Source: Amblyomma americanum (taxonomy: Eukaryota; Arthropoda; Arachnida; Ixodida; Ixodidae). Taken from it: DNA of 64,000 nucleotides. Numbering within the stretch: the stretch's first letter is position 1; every line of letters begins with the position of its first letter. Location of the stretch: the NCBI RefSeq assembly GCF_052857255.1, contig NW_027526486.1:1178001-1242000 (forward strand), read 5' to 3'. Under the pieces are notes generated by a model. It worked only from the letters and a program-made list of their open reading frames with translations, was not told the origin of the DNA and made no database searches. The translations under genes and the position numbers were made by a program. Positions 50,138-63,104 of the stretch are shown here, piece after piece.

Positions 50138-52276
50138 AGCCGGAATACAAGTTTTCGTGCAGTTCTGAGAGAAAAAGTTTACACCTTTCTCTCGTCTACT
50201 CTTCGACGACTTGTAAAATCGATGCTCGTGAATCTTGCTACTTTCGATCTAAAACGATGTATCCCGATGTTTTGAGCCGGAATACAAGTTTTCGCGCAGT
50301 TCTGAGAGAAAAAGTTTACACCTTTCTCTCGTCTACTCTTCGACGACTTGTAAAATCGATGCTCATGAATCTTGCTAGTTTCAATTTAAAACGATGTATC
50401 CCGTTGTTTTGAGCCGGAATACAAGTTTTCGCGCAGTTCTGAGAGAAAAAGTTTGCACCTTTCTCTCGTCTACTCTTCGACGACTTGTAAAATCAGTGCT
50501 CGTGAATCTTGCTAGTTTCGATCTACAACGATGTATCCCGTTGTTTTGAGCTGGAATAGAAGTTTTCGCGCAGTTCTGAGAGAAAAAGTTGACACCTTCC
50601 TCTCGTCTACTCTTCGAAGACTTGTAAAATCGATGCCCGTGAATCTTGCTAGTTTCGATTTAAAACGATGTATCCCGTTGTTTTGAGCCGGAATACAAGT
50701 TTTCGCGCAGTTCTGAGAGAAAAAGTTTACACCTTTCTCTCGTGTACTCTTCGACGACTTGTAAAATCGATACACGTGAATCATGCTAGTTTCGATCTAA
50801 AACGATGTATCCCGTTGTTTTGAGCCGGAATACAAGTTTTCGCGCAGTTCTGAGAGAAAAAGTTTACACCTTTCTCTCGTCTGCTCTTCGAAGACTTGTA
50901 AAATCGATGCTCGTGAATCTTGCTAGTTTCGATCTAAAACGATGTATCCCGTTGTTTTGAGCCGGAATACAAGTTTTCGCGCAGTTTTGAGAGAAAAAGT
51001 TTACACCTTTCTCTCGTGTACTCTTCGACGACTTGTAAAATCGATGCTCGTGAATCTTGCTAGTTTCGATCTAAAACGATGTATCCCGTTGTTTTGAGCC
51101 GGAATACAAGTTTTCGTGCAGTTCTGAGAGAAAAAGTTTACACCTTTCTCTCGTCTACTCTTCGACGACTTGTAAAATCGATGCTCGTGAATCTTGCTAC
51201 TTTCGATCTAAAACGATGTATCCCGTTGTTTTGAGCCGGAATACATGTTTTCGCGCAGTTCTGAGAGAAAACGTTTACACCTTTCTCTCGTCTACTCTTC
51301 GAAGACTTGTAAAATCGATGCCCGTGAATCTTGCTAGTTTCGATCTAAAACGATGTATCCCGTTGTTTTGAGCCGGAATACAAGTTTTCGCGCAGTTCTG
51401 AGAGAAAAAGTTTACACCTTTCTCTCGTGTACTCTTCGACGACTTGTAAAATCGATACTCGAGAATCATGCTAGTTTCGATCTAAAACGATGTATCCCGT
51501 TGTTTTGAGCCGGAATACAAGTTTTCGCGCAGTTCTGAGAGAAAAAAGTTTACACCTTTCTCTCGTGTACTCTTCGACGACTTGTAAAATCGATGCTCGT
51601 GAATCATGCTAGTTTCGATCTAAAACGATGTATCCCGTTGTTTTGAGCCGGAATACAAGTTTTCGCGCAGTTCTGAGAGGAAAAGTTTACACCTTTCTCT
51701 CGTCTACTCTTCGACGACTTGTAAAATCGATGCTCGTGAATCTTGCTAGTTTCAATTTAAAACGATGTATCCCGTTGTTTTGAGCCGGAATACAAGTTTT
51801 CGCGCAGTTCTGAGAGAAAAAGTTTGCACCTTTCTCTCGTCTACTCTTCGACTACTTGTAAAATCAATGCTCGTGAATCTTGCTAGTTTCGATCTACAAC
51901 GATGTATCCCGTTGTTTTGAGCCAGAATACAAGTTTTCGCGCAGTTCTGAGAGAAAAAGTTTACACCTTTTTCTCGTCTACTCTTCGAAGACTTGTAAAA
52001 TCGATTCTCGTGAATCTTGCTAGTTTTGACCTAAAACGATGTATCCCGTTTTTTTGAGCCGGAATACAAGTTTTCGTGCAGTTCTGAGAGAAAACGTTTA
52101 CACCTTTCTCTCGTCTACTCTTCGACGACTTGTAAAATCGATGCTCGTGAATCTTGCTAGTTTCGATCTAAAACGATGTATCCCGTTGTTTTGAGCCAGA
52201 ATACAAGTTTTCGCGCAGTTCTGAGAGAAAAAGTTTACATCTTTCTCTCGTCTACTCTTCGAAGACTTGTAAAATC
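50138..52276 (+). repeat. Satellite block related to 34.8-36.5 kb
   Basis: Contains a two-monomer repeat of the CGTGCAG / CTACTTTCG / CCCGA(T/C)G type (49870-50280), then about 50335-51960 follows 34845-36470 at an offset of 15490. Private variants are CGATACACGTG (50769), AATACATGTTTTCG (51241) and GAGAGGAAAAG (51675). Confidence 0.75.
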
Positions 52277-54608
52277 GATGCCCGTGAATTTTGCTAGTTT
52301 CGATTTAAAACGATGTATCCCGTTGTTTTGAGCCGGAATACAAGTTTTCGCGCAGTTCTGAGAGAAAAAGTTTACACCTTTCTCTCGTGTACTCTTCGAC
52401 GACTTGTAAAATCGATACTCGTGAATCATGCTAATTTCGATCTAAAACGATGTATCCCGTTGTTTTGAGCCGGAATACAAGTTTTCGCGCAGTTCTGAGA
52501 GAAAAAGTTTACACCTTTCTCACGTCTGCTCTTCGAAGACTTGTAAAATCGATGCTCGTGAATCTTGCTAGTTTCGATCTAAAACGATGTATCCCGTTGT
52601 TTTGAGCCGGAATACAAGTTTTCGCGCAGTTTTGAGAGAAAAAGTTTACATCTTTCTGTCGTGTACTCTTCGACGACTTGTAAAATCGATGCTCGTGAAT
52701 CTTGCTAGTTTCGATCTAAAACGATGTATCCCGTTGTTTTGAGCCGGAATACAAGTTTTCGTGCAGTTCTGAGAGAAAAAGTTTACACCTTTCTCTCGTC
52801 TACTCTTCGACGACTTGTAAAATCGATGCTCGTGAATCTTGCTACTTTCGATCTAAAACGATGTATCCCGTTGTTTTGAGCCGGAATACAAGTTTTCGCG
52901 CAGTTCTGAGAGAAAAAGTTTACACCTTTCTCTCGTGTACTCTTCGACGACTTGTAAAATGGATACTCGAGAATCATGCTAGTTTCGATCTAAAACGATG
53001 TATCCCGTTGTTTTGAGCCGGAATACAAGTTTTCGCGCAGTTCTGAGAGAAAAAAGTTTACACCTTTCTCTCGTGTACTCTTCGACGACTTGTAAAATCG
53101 ATGCTCGTGAATCATGCTAGTTTCGATCTAAAACAATGTATCCCGTTGTTTTGAGCCGGAATACAAGTTTTCGCGCAGTTCTGAGAGAAAAAAGTTTGCA
53201 CCTTTCTGTCGTGTACTCTTCGACGACTTGTAAAATCGATGCTCGTGAATCTTGCTAGTTTCGATCTAAAACGATGTATCCCGTTGTTTTGAGCCGGAAT
53301 ACAAGTTTTCGTGCAGTTCTGAGAGAAAAAGTTTACACCTTTCTCTCGTCTACTCTTCGACGACTTGTAAAATCGATGCTCGTGAATCTTGCTACTTTCG
53401 ATCTAAAACGATGTATCCCGTTGTTTTGAGCCGGAATACAAGTTGTCGCGCAGTTCTGAGAGAAAAAGTTTACACCTTTCTCTCGTGTACTCTTCGACGA
53501 CTTGTAAAATCGATACTCGAGAATCATGCTAGTTTCGATCTAAAACGATGTATCCCGTTGTTTTGAGCCGGAATACAAGTTTTCGCGCAGTTCTGAAAGA
53601 AAAAAGTTTACACCTTTCTCTCGTGTACTCTTCGACGACTTGTAAAATCGATGCTCGTGAATCATGCTAGTTTCGATCTAAAACGATGTATCCCGTTGTT
53701 TTGAGCCGGAATACAAGTTTTCGCGCAGTTCTGAGAGAAAAAGTTTGCACCTTTCTCTCGTCTACTCTTCGACGACTTGTAAAATTAATGCTCGTGAATC
53801 TTGCTAGTTTCGATCTACAACGATGTATCCCGTTGTTTTGAGCTGGAATAGAAGTTTTCGCGCAGTTCTGAGAGAAAAAGTTTACACCTTTCTCTCGTCT
53901 ACTCTTCGACGACTTGTAAAATCGATGCTCGTGAATCTTGCTAGTTTCAATTTAAAACGATGTATCCCGTTGTTTTGAGCCGGAATACAAGTTTTCGCGC
54001 AGTTCTGAGAGAAAAAGTTTGCACCTTTCTCTCGTCTACTCTTCGACGACTTGTAAAATCAGTGCTCGTGAATCTTGCTAGTTTCGATCTACAACGATGT
54101 ATCCCGTTGTTTTGAGCTGGAATAGAAGTTTTCGCGCAGTTCTGAAAGAAAAAGTTGACACCTTCCTCTCGTCTACTCTTCGAAGACTTGTAAAATCGAT
54201 GCCCGTGAATCTTGCTAGTTTCGATTTAAAACGATGTATCCCGTTGTTTTGAGCCGGAATACAAGTTTTCGCGCAGTTCTGAGAGAAAAAGTTTACACCT
54301 TTCTCTCGTGTACTCTTCGACGACTTGTAAAATCGATACTCGTGAATCATGCTAGTTTCGATCTAAAACGATGTATCCCGTTGTTTTGAGCCGGAATACA
54401 AGTTTTCGCGCAGTTCTGAGAGAAAAAGTTTACACCTTTCTCTCGTGTACTCTTCGACGACTTGTAAAATCGATGCTCGTGAATCTTGCTAGTTTCAATT
54501 TAAAACGATGTATCCCGTTGTTTTGAGCCGGAATACAAGTTTTCGCGCAGTTCTGAGAGAAAAAGTTTGCACCTTTCTCTCGTCTACTCTTCGACTACTT
54601 GTAAAATC
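52277..54608 (+). repeat. Second 17-mer type, copy 1 (2332 bp)
   Basis: Tandem duplicate of 54609-56940 (17 monomers plus 3). Its order of variants differs from the 17-mer at 29.8 kb. Marks are GTGAATTTTGC (52284), TCTCACGTCTG (52520), AAAACAATG (53131), CAAGTTGTCGCG (53441), TTCTGAAAGAAAAAAG (53592), CTGAAAGAAAAAGTTG (54143) and ACACCTTCCTC (54159). One private difference is AAAATGGATAC at 52957. Confidence 0.9.
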
Positions 54609-56940
54609 GATGCCCGTGAATTTTGCTAGTTTCGATTTAAAACGATGTATCCCGTTGTTTTGAGCCGGAATACAAGTTTTCGCGCAGTTCTGAGAGAAAA
54701 AGTTTACACCTTTCTCTCGTGTACTCTTCGACGACTTGTAAAATCGATACTCGTGAATCATGCTAATTTCGATCTAAAACGATGTATCCCGTTGTTTTGA
54801 GCCGGAATACAAGTTTTCGCGCAGTTCTGAGAGAAAAAGTTTACACCTTTCTCACGTCTGCTCTTCGAAGACTTGTAAAATCGATGCTCGTGAATCTTGC
54901 TAGTTTCGATCTAAAACGATGTATCCCGTTGTTTTGAGCCGGAATACAAGTTTTCGCGCAGTTTTGAGAGAAAAAGTTTACATCTTTCTGTCGTGTACTC
55001 TTCGACGACTTGTAAAATCGATGCTCGTGAATCTTGCTAGTTTCGATCTAAAACGATGTATCCCGTTGTTTTGAGCCGGAATACAAGTTTTCGTGCAGTT
55101 CTGAGAGAAAAAGTTTACACCTTTCTCTCGTCTACTCTTCGACGACTTGTAAAATCGATGCTCGTGAATCTTGCTACTTTCGATCTAAAACGATGTATCC
55201 CGTTGTTTTGAGCCGGAATACAAGTTTTCGCGCAGTTCTGAGAGAAAAAGTTTACACCTTTCTCTCGTGTACTCTTCGACGACTTGTAAAATCGATACTC
55301 GAGAATCATGCTAGTTTCGATCTAAAACGATGTATCCCGTTGTTTTGAGCCGGAATACAAGTTTTCGCGCAGTTCTGAGAGAAAAAAGTTTACACCTTTC
55401 TCTCGTGTACTCTTCGACGACTTGTAAAATCGATGCTCGTGAATCATGCTAGTTTCGATCTAAAACAATGTATCCCGTTGTTTTGAGCCGGAATACAAGT
55501 TTTCGCGCAGTTCTGAGAGAAAAAAGTTTGCACCTTTCTGTCGTGTACTCTTCGACGACTTGTAAAATCGATGCTCGTGAATCTTGCTAGTTTCGATCTA
55601 AAACGATGTATCCCGTTGTTTTGAGCCGGAATACAAGTTTTCGTGCAGTTCTGAGAGAAAAAGTTTACACCTTTCTCTCGTCTACTCTTCGACGACTTGT
55701 AAAATCGATGCTCGTGAATCTTGCTACTTTCGATCTAAAACGATGTATCCCGTTGTTTTGAGCCGGAATACAAGTTGTCGCGCAGTTCTGAGAGAAAAAG
55801 TTTACACCTTTCTCTCGTGTACTCTTCGACGACTTGTAAAATCGATACTCGAGAATCATGCTAGTTTCGATCTAAAACGATGTATCCCGTTGTTTTGAGC
55901 CGGAATACAAGTTTTCGCGCAGTTCTGAAAGAAAAAAGTTTACACCTTTCTCTCGTGTACTCTTCGACGACTTGTAAAATCGATGCTCGTGAATCATGCT
56001 AGTTTCGATCTAAAACGATGTATCCCGTTGTTTTGAGCCGGAATACAAGTTTTCGCGCAGTTCTGAGAGAAAAAGTTTGCACCTTTCTCTCGTCTACTCT
56101 TCGACGACTTGTAAAATTAATGCTCGTGAATCTTGCTAGTTTCGATCTACAACGATGTATCCCGTTGTTTTGAGCTGGAATAGAAGTTTTCGCGCAGTTC
56201 TGAGAGAAAAAGTTTACACCTTTCTCTCGTCTACTCTTCGACGACTTGTAAAATCGATGCTCGTGAATCTTGCTAGTTTCAATTTAAAACGATGTATCCC
56301 GTTGTTTTGAGCCGGAATACAAGTTTTCGCGCAGTTCTGAGAGAAAAAGTTTGCACCTTTCTCTCGTCTACTCTTCGACGACTTGTAAAATCAGTGCTCG
56401 TGAATCTTGCTAGTTTCGATCTACAACGATGTATCCCGTTGTTTTGAGCTGGAATAGAAGTTTTCGCGCAGTTCTGAAAGAAAAAGTTGACACCTTCCTC
56501 TCGTCTACTCTTCGAAGACTTGTAAAATCGATGCCCGTGAATCTTGCTAGTTTCGATTTAAAACGATGTATCCCGTTGTTTTGAGCCGGAATACAAGTTT
56601 TCGCGCAGTTCTGAGAGAAAAAGTTTACACCTTTCTCTCGTGTACTCTTCGACGACTTGTAAAATCGATACTCGTGAATCATGCTAGTTTCGATCTAAAA
56701 CGATGTATCCCGTTGTTTTGAGCCGGAATACAAGTTTTCGCGCAGTTCTGAGAGAAAAAGTTTACACCTTTCTCTCGTGTACTCTTCGACGACTTGTAAA
56801 ATCGATGCTCGTGAATCTTGCTAGTTTCAATTTAAAACGATGTATCCCGTTGTTTTGAGCCGGAATACAAGTTTTCGCGCAGTTCTGAGAGAAAAAGTTT
56901 GCACCTTTCTCTCGTCTACTCTTCGACTACTTGTAAAATC
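54609..56940 (+). repeat. Second 17-mer type, copy 2 (2332 bp)
   Basis: Same marks 2332 bp downstream (54616, 54852, 55463, 55773, 55924, 56475, 56491). The right breakpoint lies near 56941, where ATCAATGCTCG replaces ATCGATGCCCG. Confidence 0.9.
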
Positions 56941-58514
56941 AATGCTCGTGAATCTTGCTAGTTTCGATCTACAACGATGTATCCCGTTGTTTTGAGCCAG
57001 AATACAAGTTTTCGCGCAGTTCTGAGAGAAAAAGTTTACACCTTTCTCTCGTGTACTCTTCGACGACTTGTAAAATCGATTCTCGTGAATCTTGCTAGTT
57101 TCGATCTAAAACGATGTATCCCGTTGTTTTCAGCCAGAATACAAGTTTTCGCGCAGTTCTGAGAGAAAAAGTTTACACCTTTCTCTCGTCTACTCTTCGA
57201 AGACTTGTAAAATCGATGCCCGTGAATCTTGCTAGTTTCAATTTAAAACGATGTATCCCGTTGTTTTGAGCCGGAATACAAGTTTTCGCGCAGTTCTGAG
57301 AGAAAAAGTTTACACCTTTCTTTCGTGTACTCTTCGACGACTTGTAAAATCGATACTCGTGAATGATGCTAATTTCGATCTAAAACGATGTATCCCGTTG
57401 TTTTGAGCCGGAATACAAGTTTTCGCGCAGTTCTGAGAGAAAAAGTTTACACCTTTCTCTCGTCTGCTCTTCGAAGACTTGTAAAATCGATGCTCGTGAA
57501 TCTTGCTAGTTTCGATCTAAAACGATGTATCCCGTTGTTTTGAGCCGGAATACAAGTTTTCGCGCAGTTTTGAGAGAAAAAGTTTACACCTTTCTGTCGT
57601 GTACTCTTCGACGACTTGTAAAATCGATGCTCGTGAATCTTGCTAGTTTCGATCTAAAACGATGTATCCCGTTGTTTTGAGCCGGAATACAAGTTTTCGT
57701 GCAGTTCTGAGAGAAAATGTTTACACCTTTCTCTCGTCTACTCTTCGACGACTTGTAAAATCGATGCTCGTGAATCTTGCTACTTTCGATCTAAAACGAT
57801 GTATCCCGTTGTTTTGAGCCGGAATACAAGTTTTCGCGCAGTTCTGAGAGAAAAAGTTTACACCTTTCTCTCGTGTACTCTTCGACGACTTGTAAAATCG
57901 ATACTCGAGAATCATGCTAGTTTCGATCTAAAACGATGTATCCCGTTGTTTTGAGCCGGAATACAAGTTTTCGCGCCGTTCTGAGAGAAAAAAGTTTACA
58001 CCTTTCTCTCGTGTACTCTTCGACGACTTGTAAAATCGATGCTCGTGAATCATGCTAGTTTCGATCTAAAACGATGTATCCCGTTGTTTTGAGCCGGAAT
58101 ACAAGTTTTCGCGCAGTTCTGAGAGAAAAAGTTTACACCTTTCTCTCGTCTACTCTTCGACGACTTATAAAATCGATGCTCGTGAATCTTGCTAGTTTCA
58201 ATTTAAAACGATGTATCCCGTTGTTTTGAGCCGGAATACAAGTTTTCGCGCAGTTCTGAGAGAAAAAGTTTGCACCTTTCTCTCGTCTACTCTTCGACGA
58301 CTTGTAAAATCAATGCTCGTGAATCTTGCTAGTTTCGATCTACAACGATGTATCCCGTTGTTTTGAGCTGGAATAGAAGTTTTCGCGCAGTTCTGAGAGA
58401 AAAAGTTTACTCCTTTCTCTCGTCTACTTTTCGAGGACTTGTAAAATCGATTCTCGTGAATCTTGCTAGTTTTGACCTAAAACGATGTATCCCGTTGTTT
58501 TGAGCCGGTATACA
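56941..58514 (+). repeat. Ordinary satellite monomers
   Basis: About 11 units. Private variants are GTTTTCAGCCAG (57126), TTTCTTTCGTG (57317), GAATGATG (57361), GAAAATGTTTAC (57713) and CGCGCCGTTCTG (57971). No internal block repeat seen. Confidence 0.8.
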
Positions 58515-59460
58515 AGTTTTCGCGCAGTTCTGAGAGAAAAAGTTTACACCTTTCTCTCGTGTACTCTTCGACGACTTGTAACATCGATACTCTTGAATCA
58601 TGCTAGTTTCGATCTAAAACGATGTATCCCGTTGTTTTGAGCCGGAATACAAGTTTTCGCGCAGTTCTGAGAGAAAACGTTTACACCTTTCTCTCGTCTA
58701 CTCTTCGACGACTTGTAAAATCGATGCTCGTGAATCTTGCTAGTTTCGATCTAAAACGATGTATCCCGTTGTTTTGAGCCGGAATACAAGTTTTCGCGCA
58801 GTTCTGAGAGAAAAAGTTTACACCTTTCTCTCGTCTACTCTTCGACGACTTATAAAATCGATGCTCGTGAATCTTGCTAGTTTCAATTTAAAACGATGTA
58901 TCCCGTTGTTTTGAGCCGGAATACAAGTTTTCGCGCAGTTCTGAGAGAAAAAGTTTACACCTTTCTCTCGTCTACTCTTCGACGACTTGTAAAATCAATG
59001 CTCGTGAATCTTGCTAGTTTCGATCTACAACGATGTATCCCGTTGTTTTGAGCTGGAATAGAAGTTTTCGCGCAGTTCTGAGAGAAAAAGTTTACACCTT
59101 TCTCTCGTCTACTTTTCGAGGACTTGTAAAATCGATTCTCGTGAATCTTGCTAGTTCTGACCTAAAACGATGTATCCCGTTTTTTTGAGCCGGTATACAA
59201 GTTTTCGCGCAGTTCTGAGAGAAAAAGTTTACACCTTTCTCTCGTCTGCTCTTCGAAGACTTGTAAAATCGATGCTCGTGAATCTTGCTAGTTTCGATCT
59301 AAAACGATGTATCCCGTTGTTTTGAGCCGGAATACAAGTTTTCGCGCAGTTTTGAGAGAAAAAGTTTACACCTTTCTGTCGTGTACTCTTCGACGACTTG
59401 TAAAATCGATGCTCGTGAATCTTGCTAGTTTCGATCTAAAACGATGTATCCCGTTGTTTT
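58515..59460 (+). repeat. 15-mer-spaced segment, copy 1
   Basis: Matches 60570-61515 at an offset of 2055 (15 monomers). Shared marks are CTTGTAACATC, GAAAACGTTTAC, GACTTATAAAATCG (58848), AGCTGGAATAGAAG, TACTTTTCGAGGAC and a seven-T tract with GGTATACAAG. Differences are frequent enough (GTTCTGACC at 59154, TTTACACC against TTTGCACC) to suggest an older event. Confidence 0.75.
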
Positions 59461-60569
59461 GAGCCAGAATACAAGTTTTCGCGCAGTTCTGAGAGAAAAA
59501 GTTTACACCTTTTTCTCGTCTACTCTTCGAAGACTTGTAAAATCGATGCCCGTGAATCTTGCTAGTTTCGATTTAAAACGATGTATCCCGTTGTTTTGAG
59601 CCGGAATACAAGTTTTCGCGCAGTTCTGAGAGAAAAAGTTTACACCTTTCTCTCGTGTACTCTTCGACGACTTGTAACATCGATACTCGTGAATCATGCT
59701 AGTTTCGATCTAAAACGATGTATCCCGTTGTTTTGAGCCGGAATACAAGTTTTCGCGCAGTTCTGAGAGAAAAAGTTTACACCTTTTTCTCGTCTACTCT
59801 TCGACGACTTGTAAAATCGATGCTCGTGAATCTTGCTAGTTTCGATCTAAAACGATGTATCCCGTTGTTTTGAGCCGGAATACAAGTTTTCGCGCAGTTC
59901 TGAGAGAAAACGTTTACACCTTTCTCTCGTGTACTCTTCGACGACTTGCAAAATCGATACTCGAGAATCATGCTAGTTTCGATCTAAAACAATGTATCCC
60001 GTTGTTTTGAGCCGGAATACAAATTTTCGCGCAGTTCTGAGAGAAAAAGTTTACACCTTTCTCTCGTCTACTTTTCGAGGACTTGTAAAATCGATTCTCG
60101 TGAATCTTGCTAGTTTTGACCTAAAACGATGTATCCCGTTTTTTTGATTCGGTATACAAGTTTTCGCGCAGTTCTGAGAGAAAAAGTTTACACCTTTCTC
60201 TCGTCTGCTCTTCGAAGACTTGTAAAATCGATGCTAGTGAATCTTGCTAGTTACGATCTAAAACGATGTATCCCGTTGTTTTGAGCCGGAATACAAGTTT
60301 TCGCGCAGTTTTGAGAGAAAAAGTTTACACCTTTCTGTCGTGTACTCTTCGACGACTTGTAAAATCGATGCTCGTGAATCTTGCTAGTTTCGATCTAAAA
60401 CGATGTATCCCGTTGTTTTGAGCCGGAATACAAGTTTTCGTGCAGTTCTGAGAGAAAAAGTTTACACCTTTCTCTCGTGTACTTTTCGACGACTTGTAAA
60501 ATCGATGCTCGTGAATCTTGCTACTTTCGATCTAAAACGATGTATCCCGTTGTTTTGAGCCGGAATACA
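59461..60569 (+). repeat. Satellite block copied to 62.0 and 63.1 kb
   Basis: 59680-60208 recurs at 62009-62537 (offset 2329, 17 monomers). A longer part, 59680-60430, recurs at 63105-63855 (offset 3425, 25 monomers). Marks are CTTGCAAAATCG (59946), AAAACAATG (59987), ACAAATTTTCGCG (60020), TTTTTTTGATTCGG (60141), GATGCTAGTG (60230) and GTTACGATC (60249). Confidence 0.85.
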
Positions 60570-61515
60570 AGTTTTCGCGCAGTTCTGAGAGAAAAAGTTT
60601 ACACCTTTCTCTCGTGTACTCTTCGACGACTTGTAACATCAATACTCGTGAATTATGCTAGTTTCGATCTAAAACGATGTATCCCGTTGTTTTGAGCCGG
60701 AATACAAGTTTTCGCGCAGTTCTGAGAGAAAACGTTTACACCTTTCTCTCGTCTACTCTTCGACGACTTGTAAAATCGATGCTCGTGAATCTTGCTAGTT
60801 TCGATCTAAAACGATGTATCCCGTTGTTTTGAGCCGGAATACAAGTTTTCGCGCAGTTCTGGGAGAAAAAGTTTACACCTTTCTCTCGTCTACTCTTCGA
60901 CGACTTATAAAATCGATGCTCGTGAATCTTGCTAGTTTCAATTTAAAACGATGTATCCCGTTGTTTTGAGCCGGAATACATGTTTTCGCGCAGTTCTGAG
61001 AGAAAAAGTTTGCACCTTTCTCTCGTCTACTCTTCGACGACTTGTAAAATCAATGCTCGTGAATCTTGCTAGTTTCGATCTACAACGATGTATCCCGTTG
61101 TTTTGAGCTGGAATAGAAGTTTTCGCGCAGTTCTGAGAGAAAAAGTTTACACCTTTCTCTCGTCTACTTTTCGAGGACTTGTAAAATCGATTCTCGTGAA
61201 TCTTGCTATTTTTGACCTAAAACGATGTATCCCGTTTTTTTGAGCCGGTATACAAGTTTTCGCGCAGTTCTGGGAGAAAAAGTTTACACCTTTCTCTCGT
61301 CTGCTCTTCGAAGACTTGTAAAATCGATGCTCGTGAATCTTGCTAGTTTCGATCTAAAACGATGTATCCCGTTGTTTTGAGCCGGAATACAAGTTTTCGC
61401 GCAGTTTTGAGAGAAAAAGTTTACACCTTTCTGTCGTGTACTCTTCGACGACTTGTAAAATCGATGCTCGTGAATCTTGCTAGTTTCGATCTAAAACGAT
61501 GTATCCCGTTGTTTT
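60570..61515 (+). repeat. 15-mer-spaced segment, copy 2
   Basis: Copy of 58515-59460. Private variants are ATCAATACTCGTGAATTATG (60637-60656), CTGGGAGAAAAAG (60859 and 61269) and AATACATGTTTTCG (60971). Confidence 0.75.
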
Positions 61516-62008
61516 GAGCCGGAATACAAGTTTTCGTGCAGTTCTGAGAGAAAAAGTTTACACCTTTCTCTCGTCTACTCTTCGACGACTTGTAAAATCG
61601 ATGCTCGTGAATCTTGCTACTTTCGATCTAAAACGATGTATCCCGTTGTTTTGAGCCGGAATACAAGTTTTCGCGCAGTTCTGAGAGAAAAAGTTTACAC
61701 CTTTCTCTCGTGTACTCTTCGACGACTTGTAAAATCGATGCTCGTGAATCATGCTAGTTTCGATCTAAAACGATGTATCCCGTTGTTTTGAGCCGGAATA
61801 CAAGTTTTCGCGCAGTTCTGAGAGAAAAAGTTTACACCTTTCTCTCGTCTACTCTTCGACGACTTATAAAATCGATGCTCGTGAATCTTGCTAGTTTCAA
61901 TTTAAAACGATGTATCCCGTTGTTTTGAGCCGGAATACAAGTTTTCGCGCAGTTCTGAGAGAAAAAGTTTGCACCTTTCTCTCGTCTACTCTTCGACGAC
62001 TTGTAACA
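61516..62008 (+). repeat. Ordinary satellite monomers
   Basis: Three and a half units of common types (CGTGCAG, CTACTTTCG, GACTTATAAAATCG, TTTCAATTT). Nothing else seen. Confidence 0.8.
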
Positions 62009-63104
62009 TCGATACTCGTGAATCATGCTAGTTTCGATCTAAAACGATGTATCCCGTTGTTTTGAGCCGGAATACAAGTTTTCGCGCAGTTCTGAGAGAA
62101 AAAGTTTACACCTTTTTCTCGTCTACTCTTCGACGACTTGTAAAATCGATGCTCGTGAATCTTGCTAGTTTCGATCTAAAACGATGTATCCCGTTGTTTT
62201 GAGCCGGAATACAAGTTTTCGCGCAGTTCTGAGAGAAAACGTTTACACCTTTCTCTCGTGTACTCTTCGACGACTTGCAAAATCGATACTCGAGAATCAT
62301 GCTAGTTTCGATCTAAAACAATGTATCCCGTTGTTTTGAGCCGGAATACAAATTTTCGCGCAGTTCTGAGAGAAAAAGTTTACACCTTTCTCTCGTCTAC
62401 TTTTCGAGGACTTGTAAAATCGATTCTCGTGAATCTTGCTAGTTTTGACCTAAAACGATGTATCCCGTTTTTTTGATTCGGTATACAAGTTTTCGCGCAG
62501 TTCTGAGAGAAAAAGTTTACACCTTTCTCTCGTGTACTCTTCGACGACTTGTAACATCGATACTCGTGAATCATGCTAGTTTCGATCTAAAACGATGTAT
62601 CCCGTTGTTTTGAGCCGGAATACAAGTTTTCGCGCAGTTCTGAGAGAAAACGTTTACACCTTTCTCTCGTCTACTCTTCGACGACTTGTAAAATCGATGC
62701 TCGTGAATCTTGCTAGTTTCGATCTAAAACGATGTATCCCGTTGTTTTGAGCCGGAATACAAGTTTTCGCGCAGTTCTGAGAGAAAAAGTTTACACCTTT
62801 CTCTCGTGTACTCTTCGACGACTTATAAAATCGATGCTCGTGAATCTTGCTAGTTTCAATTTAAAACGATGTATCCCGTTGTTTTGAGCCGGAATACAAG
62901 TTTTCGCGCAGTTCTGAGAGAAAAAGTTTACACCTTTCTCTCGTCTACTCTTCGACGACTTGTAAAATCAATGCTCGTGAATCTTGCTAGTTTCGATCTA
63001 CAACGATGTATCCCGTTGTTTTGAGCTGGAATAGAAGTTTTCGCGCAGTTCTGAGAGAAAAAGTTTACACCTTTCTCTCGTGTACTCTTCGACGACTTGT
63101 AACA
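62009..63104 (+). repeat. 8-mer, copy 1 (1096 bp)
   Basis: 62009-62537 recurs at 63105-63633 at an offset of exactly 1096 (8 monomers), with TTGCAAAATCG, AAAACAATG, ACAAATTTTCG and TTTTTTTGATTCGG. The match is lost at about 62538 and resumes near 62720-62840 (ACTTATAAAA at 62821 and 63917). Confidence 0.85.
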
